Source: Nitzschia sp. DOCU1
Lineage: Eukaryota > Bacillariophyta > Bacillariophyceae > Bacillariales > Bacillariaceae
Assembly: GCA_951394045.1 (NCBI GenBank)
Contig: OX595985.1
Coordinates: 4,774,001-4,838,000, forward strand
Direction of reading: 5' to 3'
DNA length: 64,000 nt
The notes beneath the pieces are model-generated. The model was not told the DNA's origin, did no database searches, and worked only from the letters and a program-made list of their open reading frames with translations. The position numbers and the translations under genes are program-made. Of the stretch, positions 42,234-52,825 are shown in pieces. Position 1 is the stretch's first letter; every line of letters starts with the position of its first letter.

Positions 42234-42304
42234 AAAGATGAAAGCCTCCCTGGCGACATGGCGGGGGGAATTGGCGGGAGTCGGGGGGGGGAGGGGGAGG
42301 GAGG
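41985..42304. repeat. Left arm of a large foldback around the nest
   Basis: Inverted copy of 59404-59745, with moderate divergence, including part of the MITE-like element and a G-rich tract (42280-42304). Confidence 0.75.
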
Positions 42305-42481
42305 GGGAATTGGCGGGAAATTCCTGCCAATTCCCGCCGATTCCCCCCGACTCCCCCCGACTCCCGCCAAAGAGTCATCGCCGCGCCTGCCAGGCAGCGT
42401 CGCGAGCGCGGCGAGACGGACGGTTTGCTTGGGTTTTGGTGCATTGCGATCAACAAAAGTTTCTCATCCATCACAAAAACC

Positions 42482-42703
42482 ATGGTGAGCAGCAGCAACA
42501 ACAAAAGGAGAAAGAAGGAGGACAATACCCGTAACTTCGGGGCCTCAGTCCCCATGGCAATCGATGCCAGCACTGCCAACCCCGCGAAAAAGCGCAAAGA
42601 ACGTGCTGCTCCAAACGCCGCTTGCAGTCATCGTGGCTCCTGGCCTGCCGAAAGATTTGCATGCGACAACAGGACCCAAGGAAAACGATCGGATCGGTCG
42701 TAA
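42482..42703 (+). other. Short basic frame in the foldback loop
   Basis: ATG at 42482 opens a 73-residue frame with NKRRKKE and KKRKER nuclear-localisation-like runs. No family recognised; it may be a gene 5' fragment or chance. Confidence 0.2.
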
Positions 42704-42706
42704 CGG

Positions 42707-42739
42707 CGGGAATTGGCGGGAATTTTCCCGCCAATTCCC
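42707..42739. repeat. Near-perfect hairpin at the copia A insertion point
   Basis: Arms GGGAATTGGCGGGAA and its complement are separated by about two bases; copia A begins three bases further on. GGCGGGAATTG units also occur at 42262, 42300 and 42310. Confidence 0.6.
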
Positions 42740-42741
42740 CC

Positions 42742-42924
42742 TGATGATACGATAACAGGGAGCAAACTAAATTAATGAGGGGTTGCTACTGAGTTGAGTG
42801 ATGTGCGCATTGGCGGCCGGCTGACGACCGTTGATGACCGTTGGCCGGCTTGCGCGCCCGCCGGCAGTGCCGGCCAGCTCGGGTTGCACTGGATGACGTG
42901 AGCAGACCGGAGGGAAGATCAACA
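42742..42924 (-). repeat. 3' LTR of copia A
   Basis: 183 bp, same as 59221-59403 apart from three substitutions and similar to 62314-62496. The last 52 codons of pol lie within it. Confidence 0.9.
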
Positions 42925-45761
42925 CACCCTCGCAGTGCAAGTCGATGACGTCTCTGATTGCAGAGTGTAACTGTAACTCGGGTGCGGGACAATGAAGATA
43001 ATGGTGTCGCATACGTTGATGGTGCGTGGCGGAATGATGCTTGGTGAAATAGTCGGCCAAGTTGGTCTGGCCGGGCTCCCATTTGACTTCGAATTCTTTT
43101 TCGCTGACTCGGTCCCGGATCCAATGGTACCGCATGTCGATGGCTCGCGATCGATTGGGCTTGATTGATGCGTTGGCGGTGCCATGCGCAGTGGAATTGT
43201 CAGTGACGATGGTCGTGGTAGCTTGTGGATGACCCATGTCGGCGAGCCTCTGGCGCAAAATGATCCCTTCTTTCATGTTTACGAAGAGTCCCCCAATTTC
43301 GGCTTCCGACGCCGAGGATGCCACGAGACGGAGAATGCCGGCGATGTTAAGGACGGGTCCATTGAAGAAATCGGGATTGTCCTTTTTACCCAGATAAAAG
43401 TGGCCGCCGACGCGGCTGCGTGCAGCAAGGGAAGTGAGATAACTTGCATCACTGTGGCCCTTAAGTTCCATGTCGCTGGCCTTGTATCGAATGACAGCGT
43501 CGGGGTGGGTCGCACAATAATCCAAGAACTGCTTGACGTCGGCTTTGGTTTGTTCGGTGGCGTTGGCCTGTTGGGAGGCTATCTCGCTGAGGGTCATAAG
43601 CATAGTCGGGTGGACTCCACGAGAGTAGAACAGATTTGTTCCCACAATTTGCTGGATCCGTGTGACTTCCTCTTTTGTCAGCCGTGGTGTGGTGTCTGGA
43701 GGCGCAATTGTTTGGACCTTCTTCCCGTACTGTGGTTCCGAATAGCGATGCGGGGCATGTTGTGGTTTGCTGGGCGCCGGATGACCGTATTTTTCGAGAG
43801 CCGATGCGATGTAATTTGGCATGGACAGGTCACAGGTACGGGCCTCATAATCCCACTTGAGGGTGATCCCGCCAAAGAGTGTTGCCTCCCAATCGGTTGA
43901 AACAGCTTCGTAGTCACGTTGTAACAAAGTTAGTAAGTGGTTGGCGTCGTTTTTCGCAATGTACTTGACCGCAAAGTTGTCCACAACCAAACAAAAACTA
44001 ATCGGTTTGTCAGTGTGTTTCCATAGGCCTGGCGTATGACGGCTTTGGTAGAATCCGTGTTTGCTTAATCGTTGTTCCAGTTGTTGGTTTGCCAAGATGC
44101 CAGCTTGCGGTAAGCCGTACATGCCCTTCTCGATGCGGATGTATACATTGCCTTTCTCATCCACTTTATTCTCCAGTTGATACTCTTGCATAATTTCGTC
44201 CGGGATCAAGGACCGATGAATTTTCATGAATTCGGGGTCCGGCAGGGGGGTTCCAAGGTAGAAATTTTTTATATCAAAGCAAGCCATGCGTGCGTTGGGG
44301 GTTGACAGGACGCTGTTGACATGTAATTTGAAGGTAGTCAAATCGGCCGTGGGGGTACGTTTGTCGCCGGGATATTCAATCCGATTGCCGCCCACAGTGA
44401 GACGTGTTCGATGTGGTTCTGACTTTTGTGGTCTGTATTCGCAGACGAATCGCCCATACGTCGGAATTTTACCCTTGGGGACTTCGTGTTTCGTAATGAA
44501 TCGGATTGTGTCGGTACCCTGGACTCGTCCTCCTACTCCTTGAGCGAGACGCCCGAATTCATTCGCCGCCAAGATCATCCATACGTCGCGATACTTGGGG
44601 TGGCGCAGTAAGTCTCGGTATTCCATTTGCTTGCCGGTATCAGGATCGAAAATTGGGGCTGCATACGGTTCCCATGCCAGTTGTGGTCCCGGGGCTTCAA
44701 ACATGGTGTGCAAGGGGGTGTCGGGGATCGCTTGCGATGGAATGGCCACCCTCGGAGATGGCGCTTCGGTGAGAGCAGCGGCTGCGGCGGGGGTGCTTTT
44801 TGGGGTCCACCCTCTGAAGTGCGGCCCCAAAGATCATGGCTAATTCTCTGAGTGCATCGAGTTGTTCATCGCCGACGTTGAGATATGGGGCAGCCGGATG
44901 CGGATTTGCAAGTGCGGCGGTTAAATCCTTGGCGGCACAAAGGGCCGCATCAGTCGACGAGAGTTTTGGCATTTGGACCTGGGATGGGGATCCAGATTCT
45001 GTAGCAGCGGTAATGTTCATGTGCAGGGCCGACATACCAGCCGCGAAGGCCATGGGTGGCCCAGGTGGATCGATTTGCAGATTTGACATGCGCGACAACT
45101 TTGGTACCCGGGGGGCGCAAGCGGTGTCCGATTGAAGTCAAAAGCTCCATTGAGCTGGGCATACGCGGATAATCTTGGGTTAATTCGAGATGGACGGAGT
45201 AGATTGAGGGTTAATTGCGCTTGGTCCAGTAATTGGTCCCAGAGTTGGAGCGGGAAGTCTCTGTTGGTCGACGCTAAACCTGCGATGAAATGCTTCTTGA
45301 ACGTTCGTATGGCGCGTTCGGCTGCATTGCGACGATGTATTCCTGCCGGGGTCAGCTGGTAATCGACATTGTTTTTCTTGAGAAAATTTTTAAGTGCAGT
45401 GCTGATTTTGTTGTCCAAACGTTGGAGTTTTGGGCGCAGGCGGAGATAATCGATCAGCCCCTTGGCGCGTTTTGAGCGGTTCAACTAGGATGGCGTTGCT
45501 GTCGTAGTCGTAGATAATCATTAGATATTTCGAGCCATGGATCGACGTCCTGGGGAAGGCGCCGGTTTGATCAGAAAAGATGAGTCCTGTTGGCGAAGCG
45601 ATGTCGGCAATTGTCGCGAAAACGCAGTGGGTACGATCTGTCGTGTCTTCGCCCGTTGGATCAGCGTCTAGTGGGTCATCCTCTAATGGAGGCGCAGGGG
45701 CCGGTGTCGTGGCGCTTCGCGTGGATCGCAGATTCTTACGTTGTTGATCGAGATGTCCCAT
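42767..45761 (-). pseudogene. Copia A pol (integrase C-part, reverse transcriptase, RNase H), damaged
   Basis: Pol is in four frame pieces. Integrase residues remain in IFSDQTGAF, LQRLDNK and NAAERAIRTFKKH. Frameshifts occur near 45480, 45110 and 44830. The frame 44830-42767 carries the reverse transcriptase and RNase H: ACFDIKNFYLGTPL, then VVDNFAVKY where VDD is expected, GHSDASY, SSASEAEIGG, VTDNSTAHG and LADYFTKH. The catalytic Asp-to-Asn change should abolish polymerase activity. The protease is absent through an internal deletion. Non-autonomous at best. Confidence 0.85.
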
Positions 45762-46523
45762 GGCTGTAGCGATGGCTTTGGCTGAGTTGAATCATCGCCT
45801 CAATAAAATGCTCTTTGAATCGAGCCCAATTCTGTTGAGCGACTGGAAGTTTACGCCATTCGCGGCATGCTTCGCCCAGTACGCCAGTGGCATGGACAAG
45901 CACATAAGCGATGTTCAAAACCTGTTCCGGGGAAAAGGGTTGGTTGGCCTCCCGAGCCGTATCGACGGCTTCCTCGATCTGGTTGATTAAGACCTCGAAC
46001 GGCTGCGTGGGGTCCCATGGCTTCTTCATATTTTCCTGAATTTTTACAATTTCTTGCGGTGGGAGTCGTCCGTACGATGTGTAGAGGTGGTCCAATAGTT
46101 GTCGTGGCGTGAGGTGTTCAAAGAACGTGTTGGGGCTACGGAGTGCCCGCACATAAATTGGGTCGACTGCGGTGAGAATTGCCGTACGGAGGGCGCTCAT
46201 GCAATTCTTGTAGGTGCCGTAGGTGCGCACCTCCTCCTCCCAATCCGCTCGAGCTTCCGCAATTTCAATGTTGTTGGCTCCATCAGGGACAAAAGGGACG
46301 GGATCGGGGACCGGTGGCGGGATAAAGGGGGCCTCATTGGGTACCAGCGCGTCCCAAGCTTCCGGTTTGAGGATTAAGAAGAGGTGACCGTGTTCTCCCC
46401 CGCCCAGGGTGGTTGCGATTTTCATGGCGCTTGTTTTTAGATAGTCCATAAGCTCATGTAGAGCGTAGAAGGTCGGCATCCCTTGGATGCGTGGTCGTGG
46501 CTCTGGCCACGTGCTGAGAATCT
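45736..46523 (-). pseudogene. Copia A gag, split and 3' deleted
   Basis: The N-terminal codons lie at 59105-59132 (MGASPLTEAE), separated from this part by the nested insertions; the frame resumes here with STWPEPRPRIQGMPTFYALHEL. It matches copia B gag over the core, but at about 45770 jumps directly into a pol segment (MGHLDQQ), so the gag C-terminus and protease have been deleted, roughly 1 kb compared with copia B. Confidence 0.75.
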
Positions 46524-46545
46524 ATGGTCCGCACTAACCATATCG
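46524..46545 (+). repeat. Left inverted repeat of the cargo element
   Basis: Perfect 22-bp complement of 48065-48086. Confidence 0.85.
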
Positions 46546-47026
46546 ACATACCCCAAAAATCCTAAATACCTATTTTATACATGTTGAATAAGTTTATAAT
46601 ATTTTTAGCCGCGCATGCAAGCCAAAGATCAAACAAGTCGACAATCCGAAATTCACATCGGTCATCGGGTCATCACCATGATGTATTATATTCGTTCACT
46701 TTGTCTTTGCAAACCTGTTGCCTGCACCTTGCCGGCCTCAATAAGCAACGCCCAATGGCGGCAATCGCAAACACATCAGCAGCAAGCTTGGAGTGGAAGG
46801 AGAATCATCCATGGGAGTTTTTACGATGCCGCTGGCACTGGCGGTCGTGAGATGCATGTGGGCAACAAAGGAAGTGCACATGATTTTGAACACTACGGCT
46901 ACTGGAAATGACGACGAAAGAAGACAATGTATCACCTAATGCCAACGATGCCCTTCTTCCTGCCCTTGTTGACATATGTGGCTGCTGGAGAGCACCCGCT
47001 TATGACTGCTTTGCCTGCAGCCCCTG

Positions 47027-47524
47027 ATGATGGTTTCTTGGATCCGCGTTCTTGTCACGGCCGTCTCTTCTACCACCACCACCAATACACTCTGGTGGAT
47101 TCGTGATCCCAATGATGAAGAACGTCATGGACGTGAAGCCGCCTGCACCAGTGGTGTCGCCGAGCCCATCAAGTGTGGCTCCATCATTCGTCTTTTGCAT
47201 TTGGACTCTTTGAGAAATTTACATTCTCATAATGTTCGATCGCCTATATCGAGACAACAAGAAGTGAGTTGTTTCGGAAAAGGTGATAATGGCAATGACT
47301 GGAAAGTGGTGTGTTGTGGCGACTATTGGGAACGTTTTCAACCCGTTGCCTTTCAACACGTCGATAGTGGCAAGTTTCTAGGTGCTTCCTCCACAGTCAA
47401 ATTTACTCATCAAAATTGTGGGCACAATTGTCCCATTTTGAATCACCTTGAAGTCTTTGGACGATCCCAAAAAGACAACTTTGGAATGTGGGTGGTGGAA
47501 ATGGGAGTGCATCTATCGAAATAG
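47027..47524 (+). CDS. SDF2-like MIR-domain protein (probably partial)
   Basis: The frame from about residue 20 reads LWWIRDP, EPIKCGSIIRLLHL, RNLHSH, SPISRQQEVSCFG, DWKVVC, YWER and AFQHVDSGKFL, the pattern of the second and third MIR repeats of SDF2 (stromal-cell-derived-factor-2-like) proteins. These are ER-lumen proteins linked to protein O-mannosylation and quality control. About 145 residues match, while the family has about 190-210 with a signal peptide. A signal-like MPTMPFFLPLLTYVAAG lies upstream in another frame (near 46951), so an intron or frameshift may join them; the first MIR repeat is not seen. It ends normally at 47522-47524. Confidence 0.7.
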   Translation: MMVSWIRVLVTAVSSTTTTNTLWWIRDPNDEERHGREAACTSGVAEPIKCGSIIRLLHLDSLRNLHSHNVRSPISRQQEVSCFGKGDNGNDWKVVCCGDYWERFQPVAFQHVDSGKFLGASSTVKFTHQNCGHNCPILNHLEVFGRSQKDNFGMWVVEMGVHLSK

Positions 47525-47767
47525 ATGCATTAGTGTTGTTGTCGTTGAAGTGAACGTCGACGACTAACTAGATAGTCTGTACTACAAATTATTATATAGT
47601 TAAAGGTAGGAATTACAGGTAGCTCAAGCAATCTATCGTTTGCTGGAAGTTTGTTGTTGCAAAACTAGTGCTTGGTTGCTAGTTGAAGCATGAAGAAAGA
47701 GCGCCGCGAATGTCCTTCATGACGTCGGCCAGCACTTTGGATGGTGATACCATCGCCAATACGTTTT

Positions 47768-47840
47768 GGCGTAGAGACCTTTTTTGCAGCAGTGTTGTCA
47801 ATAGTGTTTTGAAGCTATCTTCAAAAAAGGTCACTACGCC
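47768..47840. other. Hairpin in the cargo element 3' region
   Basis: GGCGTAGAGACCTTTTTTG at 47768-47786 pairs with 47822-47840 with one mismatch, leaving a 35-base loop. It may be an RNA hairpin, a 3' processing signal or a tiny inverted-repeat insertion. Confidence 0.45.
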
Positions 47841-48064
47841 AAGCCTTTTTGATGATGCAATGCCGACATTCATTGCCTCGCTTGAGTGTTGCAATGATCT
47901 TCTCATTTCGATCCCGCGCGATCCTTGGCGGCATTTTCAGATTTGATCGCATGATGGACCGGACGACGGGAGTGCCATTTTTGCAAGTCGAAGAAGTCAA
48001 TATTTTTGGCTAAATAAATATTATATATTTATATGACCACGTATTTAAAGAAATGTTAGTATGG

Positions 48065-48086
48065 CGATATGGTTAGTGCGGACCAT
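48065..48086 (-). repeat. Right inverted repeat of the cargo element
   Basis: Perfect complement of 46524-46545; copia B inserted within its last bases (target duplication CATAG, 48084-48088). Confidence 0.85.
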
Positions 48087-48088
48087 AG

Positions 48089-48312
48089 TGCTAATGCTAC
48101 CAGTATCCAGCACATATGCCCGCCATTTCCCGCGCACCGTTTACATCCGTTGGACTCACACGCGCGGGCCCGCCAATATCTCACCGTTATCATCCGTTGG
48201 CGCGCCCAATGCCGATTGCCCGGCGCGCCACTCGAAACCACACATCACAGAATAATGCCATTATTTAGTAATCTCCCGTTTCTCGTCACACTACTTCTAC
48301 GTGATATTAGCA
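48089..48312 (+). repeat. 5' LTR of copia B
   Basis: 224 bp, TG...CA ends, matched by 58869-59094. Confidence 0.92.
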
Positions 48313-48383
48313 GAGATTACTAAGGATCCCTTGTTTCCAAACGTCCCGAGATCCCATCTCCGTTGCAAGGTACGCTTACGACC

Positions 48384-49565
48384 ATGTCATCCACTACAAC
48401 GCTCAAAGCGCAGTCTGAGGATGAGTTCTACACCGCATTCCCTGCGCGCCCTGTCCGCATCGAAGGCCAACCAACATACGAAGATCTCCGAGTTCTCTGC
48501 CAACTGGTCTACCGCAATGCGTCCAAGTTCCACTCCACCCGGGGTGGGGCGGCACATGGATACCTGGGTATGGTAATGCCTGCTACAAGTTACGCCACCC
48601 TTAGCGACACCGCTTGGGTTGATCCCGTCTCGCCCGATGCACCCGATGTCGAGGGCATGACGGGCCCGCAAATCAGCGAAGCCAACCGACAGTATGCCGA
48701 GGCTCTTAGAGAATTCAAAGAGTTCTCCAACCTGAACGAGGCCCTTCTCCGGTTCATCAGTGAAAGCATTGAACCACTCTTCATGCGCCCCTACGAGGAT
48801 GATGACACAGGTCTGATGGGCGTCACCACGAAAAAACTTCTACAGGATCTCATTGCTGGGTACGGGGCCATCACCCCCACGGAAGTCGAGGCCAACCGGG
48901 CCAAACTACACACTCCCTATTCGGCATCCGAACCATTTCAGGTCCTTGTGGACCGGTTTCGGACCATTACCTCTTATGCCGCCGATGGTGGTGTGCCCAT
49001 TGATGACAAGGCATTGATCAGTGCTGGCCTGGCTGCCCTCGAACAAACTGGTGTCTTGGAAACTGCCATCGACAAGTGGACCGACAAAACTGCCGAAACC
49101 CGTGACACCTGGAAGAAATTTGTCACCCACTTCCAACCCCTTGTCTTACGCTACCAAAAGAGCAATACTGGGAAACTCACAGCCCACAATATGTCAACCA
49201 CCGTCCCTGGGGCCTGGATGGCCCACAACATTGCACCCAAGCTTCCAGCAGCCTGGGTGGCACCGGCTCCCAATGATGAAAATGCCATGGCCCAAGCCAA
49301 CCAAGCCATGGCCAATGCCACCATCCTCGAACAATTGCAGGCGCTGGCAGAAGAAGTCAAGGCCCTGAAGAAAAACAATCGCTCCCGCAACAAGCCGGCT
49401 GGGCCCCGTCGTGACCAAGGATCCTACTGCTGGTCCCATGGCTACTTGGTGGATCGCCGCCACAGTAGTGCTACATGTCGCCTACCCAAGCCTGGCCACG
49501 ATGCCACTGCGACACGATTGGACAACAAAGGAGGTAACCAGGAGGGCAAGCCCGTGGCCGCCTGA
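48384..49565 (+). CDS. Copia B gag
   Basis: The ATG at 48384 gives about 393 residues. The helical core is similar to copia A gag (PFQVLVDRFRTI, KKFVTHFQPLV). The C-terminal part is rich in Gln, Ala and Lys, with a CWSHGYLVDRRHSSATC segment that could bind zinc (C...H...H...C). The frame ends in TGA at 49563-49565, which is in frame with the protease that follows, with no other stop in the next 39 bases. Confidence 0.82.
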   Translation: MSSTTTLKAQSEDEFYTAFPARPVRIEGQPTYEDLRVLCQLVYRNASKFHSTRGGAAHGYLGMVMPATSYATLSDTAWVDPVSPDAPDVEGMTGPQISEANRQYAEALREFKEFSNLNEALLRFISESIEPLFMRPYEDDDTGLMGVTTKKLLQDLIAGYGAITPTEVEANRAKLHTPYSASEPFQVLVDRFRTITSYAADGGVPIDDKALISAGLAALEQTGVLETAIDKWTDKTAETRDTWKKFVTHFQPLVLRYQKSNTGKLTAHNMSTTVPGAWMAHNIAPKLPAAWVAPAPNDENAMAQANQAMANATILEQLQALAEEVKALKKNNRSRNKPAGPRRDQGSYCWSHGYLVDRRHSSATCRLPKPGHDATATRLDNKGGNQEGKPVAA

Positions 49566-50309
49566 GGAATTGGGCCGACTAAGCATAGTATTAATCATAG
49601 CAATATGAATTATACTCCATGTCTGCAGCCCTTTCCACCTCCATCATCCCTCGCCTTTGCTGACACGGGTGCCACGGATCATTTTTTTACCACCACCGCC
49701 AATGTTAGCGACCCGCAACCTGCCACCTTTCCTGTCCACGTTGCCATGCCCAACGGTGCCGAGTTAACCTCCTCACACACAGCAACACTCCCATTTCCCG
49801 ATATCCCTGTGACAGCACGTACTGGACACATCCTGCCAAATTTGCAAAATTCCCTTGTTGCCATTGGAAAACTCTGCGATGTCGGCTACACTGCCACCTT
49901 CGATGCCACAAGTGTCAATATCAGCCATCCGCAACGCCAAGCCATCCGTGGCACCCGCCATTCCAATGGACTGTGGACACTTCCACTCCCACAACCCACT
50001 ATGCAGCCGCAAATGAACTATTCCATCCACGATAGCACCACAAGCCAGATCGTACGGTTCCTGCATCGAACACTGTTCTCGCCCACCAAGTCCACCTTAC
50101 TGCAAGCCTTGGCCAACAACCACTTTGTTGGCTGGCCAGCTTTCAACACTCAAACGGTACGGCGCCATCTGACACTGCAACCAGCCACGATTATGGGCCA
50201 CATGGACCAGCAACGGCAAAACACGCGGCCCACAGGGGAGACTCCTCCAGTACAGCCCACCGAGGGCCCCCCCAACACCACCAATTACCGACGGACTACA
50301 CACCAATGA
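49566..50309 (+). CDS. Copia B pol, protease part
   Basis: The frame is open after the gag TGA. It has FADTGATDHFF, the aspartic protease active site, followed by hydrophobic strands and ILPNLQNSLVAIGKLCD, typical of copia proteases. It runs to GHMDQQRQN, then meets a stop at 50307-50309 because of a one-base shift near 50290, after which pol continues in another frame. Confidence 0.8.
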   Translation, partial: GIGPTKHSINHSNMNYTPCLQPFPPPSSLAFADTGATDHFFTTTANVSDPQPATFPVHVAMPNGAELTSSHTATLPFPDIPVTARTGHILPNLQNSLVAIGKLCDVGYTATFDATSVNISHPQRQAIRGTRHSNGLWTLPLPQPTMQPQMNYSIHDSTTSQIVRFLHRTLFSPTKSTLLQALANNHFVGWPAFNTQTVRRHLTLQPATIMGHMDQQRQNTRPTGETPPVQPTEGPPNTTNYRRTTHQ

Positions 50310-52242
50310 TGTTGTCCTCGCTGTCACCGATCGTCCTACAGGACGCATATTCTCCGACCAAACCGGCTACTTTCCACAAGTATCTAGCCGTGGTGTCAAA
50401 GCGGTTATGGTCTTATATGACTACGACAGTAATTCAATCCTGGTGGAGGGTATAACCAGCCGAGGCGCCACTGAATTGCTCCGAGCATACGCAAAATTGC
50501 ACCAGCGCCTTGTAGTGGCCGGACTGCGGCCAAAATTCCAACGCCTTGACAACGAAGCCAGTGGGGCTTTCAAAACTTTCTTGCAGCAACAACAAATTGA
50601 TTTCCAACTCACTCCCAGCAGCATCCATCGCCGCAACGCTGCCGAACGGGCCATTCGGACTTGGAAAAATCATTTCATTGCAGGACTCAGTGCCCTGGAC
50701 CCATCCTTTCCAATTCGATTCTGGTGCCAGCTCCTGCCCCAATCCGAAACGAGCTTGAACCTACTCCGACAATCGCGTCTCAATCCCAGGCTCTCCGCCT
50801 ATGCACAGCTGTACGGTAACTTCGACTTCAACCGCACCCCTTTGGCGCCCCCGGGATGCAAAACAATTATATTCAACACTCCGGACCAACGTGGATCGTG
50901 GGCGCCCCATGGCGAAGTTGCATGGTATGTTGGCCCGGCCATGGACCACTACCGCTGCTACACCACCGTCTCCCATGCCACCGGCCGCCAACGTGTTGCC
51001 GAAACCGTAGAATTCTTGCCCCACGATTTTCAGATGCCACAACTATCGTCTGCTGACTTGGCTGCACGGGCCGCCACTGAACTTGCCAAGGCCCTGCAAA
51101 ATCCCCATCCAGCTGCCCCTTTCCTGCCGCCCACACAACGTCTCAATTCTGAACTCCAACGCCTGGCGGACATCTTCACCCTGGCACAACAACCAGCCAC
51201 CACTGCGCCTGCTACGGTCCCCAGTCCAGGCCCTGTGCCCGTCACCCCGCCACGACGCCGACAGGACCGCCTAGCAATCAGGCCCATGGCTCCAAGGGTG
51301 ATCAACCAACTGTTGCCACCGCGCACACCGCCCATGTCCATCCCCGTTCCAAAATCCTATGCGCCAGCTACGAGGGTGCAGACCACGCCGGCACTAGCCA
51401 ATGCCGTTTTCGATACAGACACTGGCCGCAATCTGGAATACCGCCAACTCATCCAGCATCCAAACTATAAGGAGGCATGGCTCCGATCCTCTGCCAACGA
51501 ATTTGGCCGGCTGGCCCAAGGAGTCGGTGGCAGAATTCGAGGTACCGACACCATCAATTTTATTCCAAGATCCGAGGTCCCTGCAGGCCGCCGCGTCACA
51601 TATGGGCGATTTGTGTGTGAGCGACGACCGCAGAAAGAAGAGGTGGAACGCACCCGGCTCACTGTTGGTGGGAATCTTATTGATTACCCCGGTGATGTCA
51701 GCTCACCGACTGCTGACTTGACAACGTTCAAACTCCATGTGAATGACGTACTGTCCACTCCCAACGCAAAAATGATGTCCCTGGACATCAGCAATTTCTA
51801 CTTGAACACCCCACTTGACCGTCCCGAATTCATGAAGCTGCACATCTCCTTGATCCCGCCAGAAATCATCCAAGAATACAAGCTCGCCGCCCTGGCGGAT
51901 GATGCCGGCTACATTCACATGCGCATCAACAAAGGCATGTACGGACTTCCACAAGCCGGTAAACTTGCAAATGATTTACTGCAACGACGCCTCGCCCCCC
52001 ATGGATACCGCCCCTGCCGCTATACCCCAGGTCTGTGGCGACACGATACAAAACAACTATCATTCGTGTTAGTTGTGGACGACTTCGCTGTGAAATATGT
52101 CAACAAAGGGGATGCCAACGAGCTACTTACAATTCTCAAAGGGCACTATGACATTAAAGTTGATTGGACTGCTTCACTATTCTGTGGCATCAGTGTAGCC
52201 TGGGACTACATCAAACGCACTGCTCGCCTGTCCATGCCCAGG
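50290..52242 (+). pseudogene. Copia B pol, integrase and reverse transcriptase, cut by the gypsy element
   Basis: Integrase residues lie in IFSDQTGYF, FQRLDNEASGAF and NAAERAIRTWKNH. A Pro-rich linker follows (nt about 51180-51400), then reverse transcriptase with MSLDISNFYLNTPL and VLVVDDFAVKYV, both acidic motifs intact. The reading frame breaks at 52242 in LSMP, exactly where the gypsy LTR begins; the remainder is at 57969. The apparent tail to 52344 is gypsy LTR read through. Confidence 0.87.
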
Positions 52243-52774
52243 TGCAGTACACTGCTTTACACGTCGACTCCTTCGAATGATTGTAGTCCAATAATATTAG
52301 TCTATTTAGTCATGTGTGACATCATGTGTGATGACGCAGCATGACGAAAGCGTTGCATGCGGACGCGAACGCTAGGCCGGTCTCGGACATCGTCGGACAA
52401 GGCCCATAACCTATTGACGTCACCGTCGGCGTGACGTTGCATGACGCAGGCATCGCGCATGACTCCAGCTAGTCGAATGCCGATGAGATCCTAGTGTCAA
52501 TGCCACCTAAGATCTGGCACCTTGATGACATCGAGGTAGCTATACTTTATTCCAGAGTAGCTGACGACGTCCAAAGAACCCTAGTACAACGTCGTAGCTA
52601 GTCTACTACAAGATGCATCAACCTCCTGTTCGGATTGTTGTCGATGCATGTCAAAGGTCTCGACTCTACTAGAACTACGAGAGCCTACGAGACAACTTGC
52701 ATGAGAAATACATCTAGTTTTTAACCTAGCCATAATTTTCACAACCTTTTCGATCCTACAAACGACGTAGTGCA
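52243..52774 (+). repeat. 5' LTR of the gypsy element
   Basis: 532 bp; same as 57437-57968 except three substitutions. Confidence 0.93.
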
Positions 52775-52782
52775 TAGTGTTA

Positions 52783-52806
52783 ACACTCCACGACAATCGT
52801 CGTGAT
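52783..52806 (+). other. Short hairpin just after the gypsy 5' LTR
   Basis: CACGAC-AATC-GTCGTG forms a 6-bp stem near the expected primer-binding region. No clear tRNA complement was recognised. Confidence 0.35.
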
Positions 52807-52825
52807 CAAGATCAATTTACTCAAG

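Larger units (their letters stand above)
46524..48086. mobile_element. 1563-bp inverted-repeat DNA element carrying an SDF2-like gene
   Basis: Ends are perfect 22-bp inverted repeats beginning ATGGTCCGCACTAACC (46524-46545 and 48065-48086). The target copy AGAATCT is present at 46517-46523 and, beyond the later copia B insertion, at 59098-59104. No transposase is inside, so it would depend on one elsewhere. It interrupts copia A gag. Confidence 0.8.

Noticed and set aside
42280..42304. CRISPR-like or telomeric repeat
   Set aside because: The G-rich tract is irregular, occurs once per foldback arm and has no spacer structure.
51030..51341. Minus-strand frames opposite copia B pol
   Set aside because: Shadows of the coding strand without motifs.
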